Below, one piece after another: positions 1 through 6,880 of a stretch of DNA of 64,000 nt; positions within the stretch are counted from its first letter, which is position 1, and each line of letters opens with the position of its first letter. Below the pieces are notes generated by a model. That model worked only from the letters and a program-made list of their open reading frames with translations. It had not been told where the DNA came from and ran no database searches. The DNA comes from Glossina fuscipes. Its lineage: Eukaryota; Arthropoda; Insecta; Diptera; Glossinidae. The stretch covers positions 27,297-91,296 of the forward strand of contig NW_023998492.1 in NCBI RefSeq assembly GCF_014805625.2. Reading direction: 5' to 3'. Made by a program: the position numbers and the translations under genes.

Positions 1-315
1 ATTCATGGTTTAAAATGGTGGGATGGTGCTATAGACTATACCTGCTTGGGTGACATACTATCTCTCTTGAATAATTATGAGTACGTTTTAGTCGTGGGAA
101 GAGAAAAACAAGAATTTCTTAAAAAATATTTGAAATCTAAAGTGATATTTGTGGACACTCAAACATCTCTGCGAAAACTACCTAATTATTCTACTAACTG
201 CCCACATCATCGATATGATTTTAAATTTAGATGTGCTCTTAACAATTTATATAAACTTTTTATCTATCTTGAAAAAACTCAAACGCCATTGAAGTTATTA
301 CTTAAGATTAAATAA
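1..315 (+). CDS. C-terminal part of an unnamed Maverick/Polinton protein, 5' end outside window
   Basis: The reading frame is open from base 1 to a stop at 313-315, so the gene starts upstream of the window; the TTG at 46 need not be a start. It gives about 104 residues. Visible are an 'IHGLKWWDG' segment at the edge, a hydrophobic strand-like stretch ('YEYVLVVG'), and a Cys/His cluster (C-P-H-H followed 9 residues later by R-C-A-L). I have an impression of this pattern (small domain with spaced Cys and His) from proteins carried by arthropod Mavericks, but I cannot name its function. It lies 71 bp upstream of the ATPase gene on the same strand, and an AATAAA occurs just after the stop, consistent with compact element genes. 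It could instead be the C-terminal domain of a larger replication protein. Confidence 0.55.
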   Translation: MHGLKWWDGAIDYTCLGDILSLLNNYEYVLVVGREKQEFLKKYLKSKVIFVDTQTSLRKLPNYSTNCPHHRYDFKFRCALNNLYKLFIYLEKTQTPLKLLLKIK

Positions 316-386
316 ATAAATATTTATAAAATGACGAATTCTATGAAGTCCTAATTTATTCTCTGGTTTATAATTAACAAGACAAC

Positions 387-1024
387 ATGTTTTATCAGTT
401 TTACCATCTATTAACTATGCTTAATAGTGGACCATCAGGGTCAGGCAAAACAACATTTTTGAAAAATCTTATTCACAATAAGGATTTCTTGATTAATGTG
501 AAAATTGATCGAATAATTTGGTGTTATGGTGAAGAAAATGCGAAACCTGATTTAAATAATGTTGCGCATGTTGAATATAACAATGGAATACCAGAAAACT
601 TGGAAAATGTTCTCAACGAACCAACTATCGTCGTACTCGATGAATTAATGATGGGAGCTTTCAGCAAAACGGTGTGTGAACTTTTCACAAAGGGGTCACA
701 CCATAGGAATTTTTCTGTCAATGTAGTAACACAAAACATATTTCACAAATCGTCGCACGTAAGAGATATTTCATTGAATTCAAAATATATAGTTGTGTTT
801 AAAAATCCTAGAGATATCCTACAGTTTCAACATTTAGCAAACCTCACGGTTATTTATTAATCGACCTTACACAAAGCGTAAATGATTTATTAAGGTACAG
901 AACGAACATATTTAATCCGAATGTTTGCTATTGCTTCTGTGACACCGGAGAAAATGGTCTTAAAAAAGAGTTTAAAGCGACTGAAGAACCACAAACATAT
1001 GCTGTATGTCCTCAAAACCAATAA
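387..1024 (+). pseudogene. Polinton FtsK/HerA-type DNA-packaging ATPase, frameshifted
   Basis: This is the genome-packaging ATPase of the A32/FtsK-HerA class, which in Polintons and related viruses pumps DNA into the capsid. From the ATG at 387 the first frame shows a Walker A motif 'GPSGSGKT' at residues 15-22 and a Walker B 'IVVLDE' at residues 81-86, followed by a typical arginine-rich helix and 'VVTQN' sensor-like strand. That frame runs into a stop at 858-860. The expected C-terminal part continues in another frame from about 839 ('HGYLLIDLTQ' is visible) to a stop at 1022-1024, overlapping the next gene. The two parts look as though some residues are also missing between them, so a small deletion rather than a sequencing slip is likely. 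The N-terminal 10 residues are also poorly conserved-looking. Type is secure; activity is unlikely. Confidence 0.85.
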
Positions 1025-1313
1025 TAGAAAATTAAGAAAAGCTATACTCAACTGTGCTGATGATGAATTAATTAAAACTTTGACTGAGATTATCTTTAAC
1101 ACAATAGCTGGAAACACTAAACTAAAAAATAGAGATTTGAAGGTTTTAAAAAAGTATAAAAAAGAACTTAGGTTCATCTCGAGACCAAACGCGTCCATAA
1201 AGTCTAAAAGAAAGGTTCTTGTGCAGGAAGGTGGTGGCTTCTTACCTATAATCATAGCATCATTATTAAGCGGATTTATCGGAAAATTGTTAGATAATGT
1301 TCAATTAATTTAA
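954..1313 (+). CDS. Small conserved Polinton protein with basic body and hydrophobic C-terminus
   Basis: The ORF is intact, 119 residues from the ATG at 954; the same frame is open to 921, but 954 gives a start that overlaps the end of the ATPase reading frame, as is usual in these compact elements. The body is very basic and helical, with a run of Lys/Leu ('LKVLKKYKKELRFI') and then an 'EGGGFLP' turn at residues 92-98, followed by a hydrophobic stretch at 96-113 that could insert in or lie on a membrane. I recognise the layout (basic helix, 'KSKRKVLVQ', Gly-rich turn, hydrophobic end) as a recurring small ORF of arthropod and cnidarian Mavericks, between ATPase and capsid genes. A minor virion or membrane-active role is inference only. 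Confidence 0.65.
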   Translation: MVLKKSLKRLKNHKHMLYVLKTNNRKLRKAILNCADDELIKTLTEIIFNTIAGNTKLKNRDLKVLKKYKKELRFISRPNASIKSKRKVLVQEGGGFLPIIIASLLSGFIGKLLDNVQLI

Positions 1314-1403
1314 GCCAAAGCTAAATAAAGTAATCTTGTTGTACCCAAGTGCATACGACGCGATGATGGACGACAAACATTCAGCGGAATTTATTAATAG
1401 CCA

Positions 1404-1952
1404 ATGTTACCATATTTCAACAATGTCTCCCTTTCAGAATATAACAAATGGATCAAAATTAAACAAGAATTAAATACTTATATTAGAAGGAAATTAAAAC
1501 CAATTAAGCAAAACTTTGACCATATACCCGAAATGGCGCTTTCTAAAAGTGATTTAGAAGACGGAAAAGTTAACACTGAAAAATCTGAAATCCTCCTCCA
1601 AAACGTGAACAATGACGGCATATTGCAAAATAGTAGCGAAAAATTGCAAAGTGACTTAGATGATAGCATTTCAAAAGATGAATTTAGGACGCCTGAAAAA
1701 TTCTTAAATAGAACTAAAGAAGCAACACCACACCAAGTAAGCAGACAACCTACAAAGCCTAATGTAAAATCGAGAATTCAAAAACGCATTTCTCCATATA
1801 ACACCCGGCTTAGAAGCCAACTTAAAACTAAGGCTGATTTAATTAAAAATGGTCTTTCTACAGATGCTATCATTTCAGACGGAAAACGAAAATTGAGACA
1901 AAAATCTTCAATTCAGAAGGGTGAAAATAGTTTTAAGTGGATTGCTTTATAA
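1404..1952 (+). CDS. Unnamed basic Polinton protein, possibly missing its true N-terminus
   Basis: The ORF has 182 codons and no family that I can name. The N-terminal third has 'LSEYNKWIKIKQELNTYI', a likely helix; the middle is Ser/Asp/Glu-rich and probably disordered; the C-terminal third is basic ('RISPYNTRLRSQLKTK', 'KRKLRQK'). Just upstream another frame (about 1321-1475) reads 'KVILLYPSAYDAMMDDKH', which resembles the start of a protein at this position in such elements. The gene may therefore have suffered a frameshift near 1400, with the ATG at 1404 being internal. It lies between the small hydrophobic-tail protein and the penton-like gene, all on the same strand, and an AATAAA follows at about 1977. 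A structural or scaffold-like role would be a guess. Confidence 0.5.
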   Translation: MLPYFNNVSLSEYNKWIKIKQELNTYIRRKLKPIKQNFDHIPEMALSKSDLEDGKVNTEKSEILLQNVNNDGILQNSSEKLQSDLDDSISKDEFRTPEKFLNRTKEATPHQVSRQPTKPNVKSRIQKRISPYNTRLRSQLKTKADLIKNGLSTDAIISDGKRKLRQKSSIQKGENSFKWIAL

Positions 1953-2031
1953 AAATGTACATTTGAGCTAACATTAAATAAAAACTATTACAATCGTGTT
2001 TTGAGTTCATTTATCTAACGCCTTTTAAACT

Positions 2032-2495
2032 ATGAACTACATGGAGGATTTTTATGTAACCTTATTAAGCAACAATTCAGTTGTCGTTTACGAAAAGAAT
2101 ACTCTGTCCTCATTTACAAATATTGTAAATCTTCCTACTATTACAAATGATCAGTGCGAAGTTGGAATAACCGAACTGTTTTTAAATAATGCTAACATTG
2201 AAAGTGATACACATCAAGAACAAGCGCAGGAATATTCACCATTATTTATTTATACTGAATAATAAAACCTCGTTGCGTTGGAGATAAAATTTTAAGATGT
2301 CTTCGGGTTTTGTCGTTTAATGGAAAAAGCAAGTGTTTTGAGTTCACCAGCGTAGAGTACTATAGCCTTGAAATTGCTACTATAAAGGACATCTCTATAC
2401 TCATAGTTAGTACAGACGGTTCCAAATATAATTTTCGTGATTCCATTACACCTACTTACATTACTCTTCACTTTAGAAAAAAGAAACGTAATTAA
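2032..2495 (+). pseudogene. Penton-like minor capsid protein of Polinton, split by a frameshift
   Basis: The gene reads 76 residues from the ATG at 2032 to a stop at 2260-2262. The rest of the protein continues in another frame from about 2259 to the stop at 2493-2495. The first part has 'FYVTLLSNNSVVVYEKNT' and 'NDQCEVGITEL'; the second has 'SFNGKSKCFEFTSVEYY' and ends 'TPTYITLHFRKKKRN'. These are the hallmarks of the single-jelly-roll minor capsid (penton) protein of Polintons, the five-fold vertex protein. The break lies in a run of A/T at 2258-2266, so a one-base indel explains it. The total of about 155 residues looks shorter than usual for the family, so an internal deletion is possible. 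Placed between the unnamed basic protein and the VI-like gene. Not functional as read. Confidence 0.7.
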
Positions 2496-2556
2496 AATAA
2501 AACTAATATAAACGAGAGCACAAATAATATTTCATTCAGAAGTGTAACGGACTGAC

Positions 2557-3003
2557 ATGGAGCAAGTGTATACTTCATATTACTCTGATCAAATCGGCAG
2601 TGGATTAAGGCAAATAGGATCATTATATGTGTCACCGCGAGTCGTACAACATGGACGTGGCAAGGGTTCATTCTTCGCGTCCTTTTTTAGAAATGTAAAA
2701 CCGCTGTTTCTATCAGGTTTGAATGCGATTAAAGACCAGGCTATGGATACGGGCAAATCTATTCTCAATGATTGCGGTCGCAAGCCACTTAGAAATATTT
2801 TGGCAGAGCAAGGCAAAAAGGCTTTAAGTAATTTAACAGAAAAAGCAGTCAACAAGATATCGTCTAAATTTCAAAAAGGTACTGGCAAAAGTAGTATAAG
2901 ACGTCGAATCAAAAGGAAACGACGTCAGTCACAAAAGAGATCTACCTCGAAACGCACGAAAAAATTCAATCTACGTAACAAAGTAAAAGACATATTTGCT
3001 TAG
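2557..3003 (+). CDS. Adenovirus protein VI/X-like basic, membrane-active minor virion protein
   Basis: This intact 148-residue ORF starts at an ATG well upstream of the motif region and stops 5 bp before the capsid gene. Residues 33-40 read 'GRGKGSFF' and are followed by an amphipathic helix (about 37-58, 'FFRNVKPLFLSGLNAI'), the signature of the protein VI/pX-like proteins of adintoviruses and Polintons. The C-terminal 40 residues are strongly basic ('RRRIKRKRRQSQKRSTSKR'), suited to DNA binding. In adenovirus, proteins of this class are matured by the viral protease and act in membrane lysis or core condensation. Gly-Gly-x or Gly-x-Gly sites cut by adenain-like enzymes could be the 'GRG' and 'GKG' positions, but that is inference. 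Its place directly before the capsid and protease genes supports the call. Confidence 0.7.
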   Translation: MEQVYTSYYSDQIGSGLRQIGSLYVSPRVVQHGRGKGSFFASFFRNVKPLFLSGLNAIKDQAMDTGKSILNDCGRKPLRNILAEQGKKALSNLTEKAVNKISSKFQKGTGKSSIRRRIKRKRRQSQKRSTSKRTKKFNLRNKVKDIFA

Positions 3004-3008
3004 AAACT

Positions 3009-4289
3009 ATGAGCACTCATATAGAATGTATGAAAAGTGAATTAGATTTATTTGCACCACATCCTATACAAAGCAGCATTCTAAATACAGAAGAAGTCTC
3101 ATATAATCCTATTCAATCCTTAGACAATCCTAGCTCCATAGAATTTCTCTGTCTTGGTAATGGCGATACATATCGAGACCTTTGTAGCGTTTATTTAAAG
3201 TTGATTGTTCAATTGAAGAATAAAGATAATTCTGATGTTACTGAAGATAAATGTGGCGTTGTAAATAATCTTCTGCATTCCATGTTTCGAAGCGTATCCG
3301 TATATTTAAATAACGTATTGGTTTCGCAAAGTGACAACAATTATCACTACAGATCATACATACAAACTCTACTCAATTATGGCACTGATGCAGGTCGAAC
3401 TCATTTATCATGTTCTGGATGGTATCCAGATTACTACACCGGCGAAATATTTCATGATGGTAAAAAACAATTAACCAAATTGTTTGATAAGAGTAACAAA
3501 GTTGAATTGTTCGGAAAGCTGCATGGTGATATTATTAATCAGCCTAAACTCTTGCTAAATAATGTTGATTTGCGCATAATATTTAATTTGGAAAAATCAT
3601 CATTTTATTTAATGCAAAATCCTGTCAAGGAAACGCAGCTTAAGATATTGGTAGCACAATTGTTTATGAATCACATAACTATTAATCCAGGAATATTGGT
3701 TGCTCATCACAAAATATTACAAACGAAAGCAGCTTTATATCCATTTAATAAGGTAGAAGTTAAAACATTCATTCTGTATCCTGGAAACCATACCCTATCA
3801 TTAGATAATGTTGTCATAGGACAACTTCCGACATTTTTAGCTGTTTGTATGGTTTACAATAGCGCTTATTCAGGCGATCGAACAGCGGATCCTTTCAAGT
3901 TCGAGCATTTTTATTTGCAAAGGTTTAATTTGTCAGTCAATGGTGTTCAAATACCTTCTCAACCACTTGAATTCGATTACTCTACAGAAAAATTAAGATC
4001 AACTAGAGCCTATAGCATGCTATTCAAATCATCTGGAATTAATCACTCAGATCGTGGTCTTCATATAAATAAGAAACTTTTTGAAGATAGCTGCTTTATA
4101 CTAGCGTTTGATCTCTCCGCTGATCATTGTAATAACGATTTGTGTGCTAATATTTTAAGGCAAGGAAACATATGCATTGAAGGCAAATTCGCTCGGGCAT
4201 TAACATCAGCTGTAACTTGCATAGTTTACTGCGAGTATGATTCGATGTTAGAGATTGATAGAAACAGAAGCATGAAAATTACGCTTTAA
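3009..4289 (+). CDS. Polinton major capsid protein (double jelly-roll type), intact
   Basis: The ORF is uninterrupted for 426 residues from the ATG at 3009. The N-terminus contains 'KSELDLFAPHP' (residues 9-19), a hallmark of the capsid family often labelled 'F54H12.2-like' in animal genomes, which was later recognised as the Maverick/Polinton major capsid protein with two jelly-roll folds. Further typical segments are 'VNNLLHSMFRSVSVYLNN' around residue 90 and 'YHYRSYIQTLLNYG' about 20 residues later, and the C-terminus is rich in beta strands. Such proteins form the icosahedral shell. The length is in the normal range as I recall it, and no frameshift is visible. The stop codon is one base from the protease ATG (TAAAATG), so the two are probably expressed from one transcript. 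Intactness contrasts with the broken ATPase and penton. Confidence 0.85.
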   Translation: MSTHIECMKSELDLFAPHPIQSSILNTEEVSYNPIQSLDNPSSIEFLCLGNGDTYRDLCSVYLKLIVQLKNKDNSDVTEDKCGVVNNLLHSMFRSVSVYLNNVLVSQSDNNYHYRSYIQTLLNYGTDAGRTHLSCSGWYPDYYTGEIFHDGKKQLTKLFDKSNKVELFGKLHGDIINQPKLLLNNVDLRIIFNLEKSSFYLMQNPVKETQLKILVAQLFMNHITINPGILVAHHKILQTKAALYPFNKVEVKTFILYPGNHTLSLDNVVIGQLPTFLAVCMVYNSAYSGDRTADPFKFEHFYLQRFNLSVNGVQIPSQPLEFDYSTEKLRSTRAYSMLFKSSGINHSDRGLHINKKLFEDSCFILAFDLSADHCNNDLCANILRQGNICIEGKFARALTSAVTCIVYCEYDSMLEIDRNRSMKITL

Positions 4290-4290
4290 A

Positions 4291-4752
4291 ATGAATACGA
4301 TACAAATAGAACAAGCACTTAAAGCAAATCAATCTACAAAGAAGTATTTTCAAGGTGTTTTCCCAGCTAATAATTTACCACGGAAAGTGGGCTCTAAACC
4401 TGTTATTATAATAGCAAATACAGACTACTCTAATCAACCAGGAGAGCATTGGGTGGCCTTTTATTTTAATTCTAAGTTAGGAGCGGAATACTTTGATTCA
4501 TATGGTCAACGACCATTGAAGAAAGAATTTTACAATTTTTTAAAGAGAAACTACGACACGTATATATGTAATAAACAGCAACTCCAAGGATACTTTTCAA
4601 GCACTTGCGGACATTATGCCTTGCTTTATAGCTTATATAAGAGTCAAAGAAAATGTTTAAGTGCTTATCTCAAACAATTTAGTAAAACTGACTACAGCTT
4701 TAATGATAAGAAAATACTCAATCTAAGTAAAAAAGAATTTTTAATAAAATAA
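4291..4752 (+). CDS. Adenain/Ulp1-type cysteine protease of Polinton, intact
   Basis: The 153-residue ORF holds the complete catalytic set of the adenain-like (C5/C48 clan) proteases: His53 in 'GEHWVAFYF', Asp69 in 'EYFDSYG', the oxyanion-hole Gln99 in 'LQGYFSSTCG' and nucleophile Cys106 in 'STCGHYALLY'. Family members mature capsid proteins in Polintons, virophages and adenoviruses. The compact size and lack of extra domains are usual for the element-encoded enzyme. It follows the capsid gene by one base and ends 14 bp before the 3' end of a gene on the opposite strand, so the two transcription units converge here. An AATAAA overlaps the stop codon. No damage is visible, so the enzyme could still be active if expressed. 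Confidence 0.9.
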   Translation: MNTIQIEQALKANQSTKKYFQGVFPANNLPRKVGSKPVIIIANTDYSNQPGEHWVAFYFNSKLGAEYFDSYGQRPLKKEFYNFLKRNYDTYICNKQQLQGYFSSTCGHYALLYSLYKSQRKCLSAYLKQFSKTDYSFNDKKILNLSKKEFLIK

Positions 4753-4766
4753 ATTAAAATTTCATT

Positions 4767-5191
4767 TCAGATATCAAATTCTTTATTTTCATTTGGAATA
4801 AACTCAAAAATAGGGGCATTGGCTATAGATTTGTCTCTTCCCCGAAAGATAATATGTTGGATATTATTTTCCTTTAACTTTTTATACGGATTCTTGGATG
4901 GGAATACTTGACTAAGACGCTTCGGAAGAAATATCCAGAGTAACTTTCCCTCTGGTGATTCCAAATAAAGGGCAATCTTTTCTCTATATTGTGTTGCTTT
5001 TGCCTTACATCCGACTATTTTATAAGATGCATCAATTGATAACTCATCTACCTTTGTGTATCCTTGTCCTGATGTTTTCCAGGCGTCATTCAGAGTCTGC
5101 AGAAAAGTCTATTAAAAACATTTAAAAAAATTATTAAATTTTTAGAACGATTATATGAAAAATATTTCTTTTGTTTCTTGTTTCTTACCAT
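4767..5191 (-). CDS. Small Polinton accessory protein, spliced with an ATG-only first coding exon
   Basis: Coding sequence is complement(5189..5191) joined to complement(4767..5108), giving 114 residues. The minus strand reads ATG immediately followed by a GTAAGA donor (5188 downwards). An 80-bp AT-rich intron ends in a pyrimidine/T-rich tract and AG at 5109-5110, and exon 2 opens in phase with Thr-Phe-Leu-Gln. Without the intron no in-frame ATG exists until Met in 'MESPEGK' at 4964, which would lose half of the conserved-looking domain. Visible motifs are 'WKTSGQGYTKVDEL' (residues 11-24) and 'LLWIFLPKRLSQVF', with alternating beta-like strands. I have seen this pattern in small proteins of arthropod Mavericks; an OB-fold-like nucleic-acid-binding role is a guess. 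TATAAAA at 5272-5279 lies 81 bp upstream of the start. Confidence 0.65.
5109..5188 (-). other. Predicted 80-bp spliceosomal intron directly after a start codon
   Basis: On the minus strand the intron begins GTAAGA at 5188 and ends in AG at 5109-5110 after a T-rich tract. The phase is 0 between Met1 and Thr2. Length and AT content fit short insect introns. Confidence 0.6.
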
Positions 5192-5271
5192 GGCTTTTGT
5201 TGTATTGATGTTGTAGTTCTTTTTTCAATCACGAGTTTGAAGCTACTAACTAAAATTCAGTTTATAATTTA

Positions 5272-5279
5272 TTTTTATA
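5272..5279 (-). promoter_or_regulatory. Putative TATA box for the small spliced gene
   Basis: On the minus strand the site reads CTATAAAAA, with a second TATAAA at 5261-5266. It lies about 80 bp upstream of the start codon at 5191, leaving room for a short 5' leader. Position only; no other element is recognised. Confidence 0.35.
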
Positions 5280-5354
5280 GATTTCTGGTCACATTGACTG
5301 TAGTTATTAGAAAAATAAAACATAAGTTTAATTATTACTTATTTGTTTAATGCT

Positions 5355-5864
5355 TTATTGTAGTAAACTATCCAAATTAATCTTAGAAATTTCATTATTG
5401 AAACTATCGTCTAAAAGTCTTTTGTAGTCCGTAACTGTAGGTATATTAATATTTAAGAGTTGGTCATTGAAGCTATCATTGAAATAATGATCATAGCTTT
5501 GAATTGGATCGGAAATTGTTTCACTTTGATATCTGAGGTCGTAATTCGGAGTCTCGCTTTGAAGGAATTGGTCCATTTCATTATTCGCCATTAAGATTGA
5601 TTGGGAGACGGTTGCCCAATTAAACTCCGACCCTTCAGAAATTTGAGCAACTTGAAGAGACGAGATTGGATTATATGTACTAGCTTGTGTTGATACAAAA
5701 ATTTCCAGATCGTCCTCATTATCATCAGAAAGTGAAATAATCTCTGAAGTTTGTGACGGTAAAAAGATTACTGAGTCCAATGTCATCTGAGAATTGTAAT
5801 TTTCAGTCGTTGATAATATTGATGATAATGATGGTGATATGCTATTGTTGTTCCTTGGTTCCAT
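5355..5864 (-). CDS. Acidic Ser/Asp/Asn-rich Polinton protein with SIM-like motif and internal repeat
   Basis: The ORF is intact, 169 residues from a clear ATG. It matches no family I know. It has very few Lys/Arg and is rich in Ser, Asp, Asn and Gln, so it is probably largely disordered. Residues 42-53 ('IISLSDDNEDDL') have the form of a SUMO-interacting motif: a hydrophobic strand followed by Ser and acids. Near the C-terminus a short motif occurs twice: 'NDSFNDQLLNIN' (129-140) and 'DDSFNNEISKIN' (152-163). Such acidic repeats with bulky hydrophobics look like transactivation domains, so a transcription regulator or host-interaction protein is a reasonable guess. It is the outermost gene before the presumed terminal repeat, reads inward, has its own TATA box, and an AATAAA overlaps its stop codon. 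Confidence 0.6.
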   Translation of the reverse strand: MEPRNNNSISPSLSSILSTTENYNSQMTLDSVIFLPSQTSEIISLSDDNEDDLEIFVSTQASTYNPISSLQVAQISEGSEFNWATVSQSILMANNEMDQFLQSETPNYDLRYQSETISDPIQSYDHYFNDSFNDQLLNINIPTVTDYKRLLDDSFNNEISKINLDSLLQ

Positions 5865-5957
5865 GCTAATTTTTCTATTTTTATTTAAAGTAATTAACTC
5901 ACTTTTAATGGTTTGCTGGTTTTAGTATTTTTGAAAGTAACTAAAGAGAAAACTCTG

Positions 5958-5967
5958 CTTATATAGG
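5958..5967 (-). promoter_or_regulatory. Putative TATA box of the acidic protein gene
   Basis: The minus strand reads CTATATAAG, a near-perfect TATA box, about 94 bp upstream of the start codon at 5864. A run of AT-rich leader without an ATG lies between, so the start at 5864 would be the first AUG. Confidence 0.5.
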
Positions 5968-5989
5968 ATAGAAATGTTGGTGAACTTAC

Positions 5990-6880
5990 CTTCAAGCGTT
6001 ATCTGTAAAATTCCATCTGTCTTTTATTTTTCTCTATAAATACTTTGAAGTATGGTCATAAATACCGTTTGACCTTTTTCTTTTTATCATTTATAATGCA
6101 CCATAATACTAGTTCTTTTTCCATTCTCAGCGGGGTATTTACACGAATGGAAATAGTGATAATAAAAAATAGAAATGAGGAAGGATCATGAGACGTGTAA
6201 GTGTTCTGAAATGCGATATGGTGAAATAGTCGCATCACTCAGAGTGCACTTAATTTTTTTCTTCGTGGAAATTTGTGTAGACATGTGTAAGGACGACCGT
6301 GTCCCTTTTTATATATATATATATTTTTTTTGTTATCGGAATCGTAAATAATGTATGTCCTTGAAAGAATCCTTTTTGGTTTGGTAATTAAAATGTGTGT
6401 AATGAAGAGATGTGTTCGTGGGAATTTGTGTAGAGGCATGCATGCACGATCGTGTTTCCTTTGTGATATTTTGTTTATTATCGGAATCGTAAGAAATGTG
6501 TGTTCTTGAAGAAATCGTGTTTTAGTTTGGTCATTAAGATGCGTGTAATGAAGAGAAGTGTTTGTGTGAATCTGTGTAGACATGTGCATGCACGATCGTG
6601 TTTCTTTGTTCATGTACTTTTGTGAAGGGAATCATAAATAATGCATGTAGAGGATTGGTTTTTCGTTTGTGTAGGAGAATGTGTGTAATGGAGGTAAGAT
6701 TTATGGGAGATAAGTGTTTGTTAGCGTCATATGAGGGAGTGTAATTGGAGAGGGAGGGACATAATGAAATGTGATCGTTGGCGTTGGAGTCCGTCTTGTG
6801 AGGGTAAGTGGAGTGTCATGTGGAATGTGTAGTAGACGTGAGGGATGGAAGGAAAGGAAGAGGAATGGGATCTCTGAAAC
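5990..6880. repeat. Presumed right terminal region of the Polinton, GT-rich on the plus strand
   Basis: Beyond the last gene the sequence becomes strongly strand-asymmetric (G and T on the plus strand) from about 6240 to 6880, contains 150-bp tandem repeats, and then changes abruptly at about 6880, where readable LINE coding sequence on the minus strand begins. Polinton ends are terminal inverted repeats starting 5'-AG; read from the right, 'AGATCCCATTCC' at about 6877 downward is a candidate terminus. The matching left end is outside the window, so neither the inverted repeat nor the 6-bp duplication can be checked here. Confidence 0.4.
6263..6712. repeat. Three tandem copies of a ~150-bp unit
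   Basis: Copies begin at about 6263, 6415 and 6563 with 'TCGTGGGAATTTGTGTAG' or a close variant. Each contains 'TATCGGAATCGTAA', a 'CACGATCGTGTTTC'-like core and 'AATGTGTGTAATGAAGAG'. The third is the most diverged and fades after about 6712. An (AT)n run at 6310-6328 interrupts the first copy. Confidence 0.8.

Noticed and set aside
6239..6613. 124-codon minus-strand ORF with repeated His/Thr-rich segments
   Set aside because: Its repeats follow the 150-bp DNA tandem repeats; no sign of protein-level conservation.
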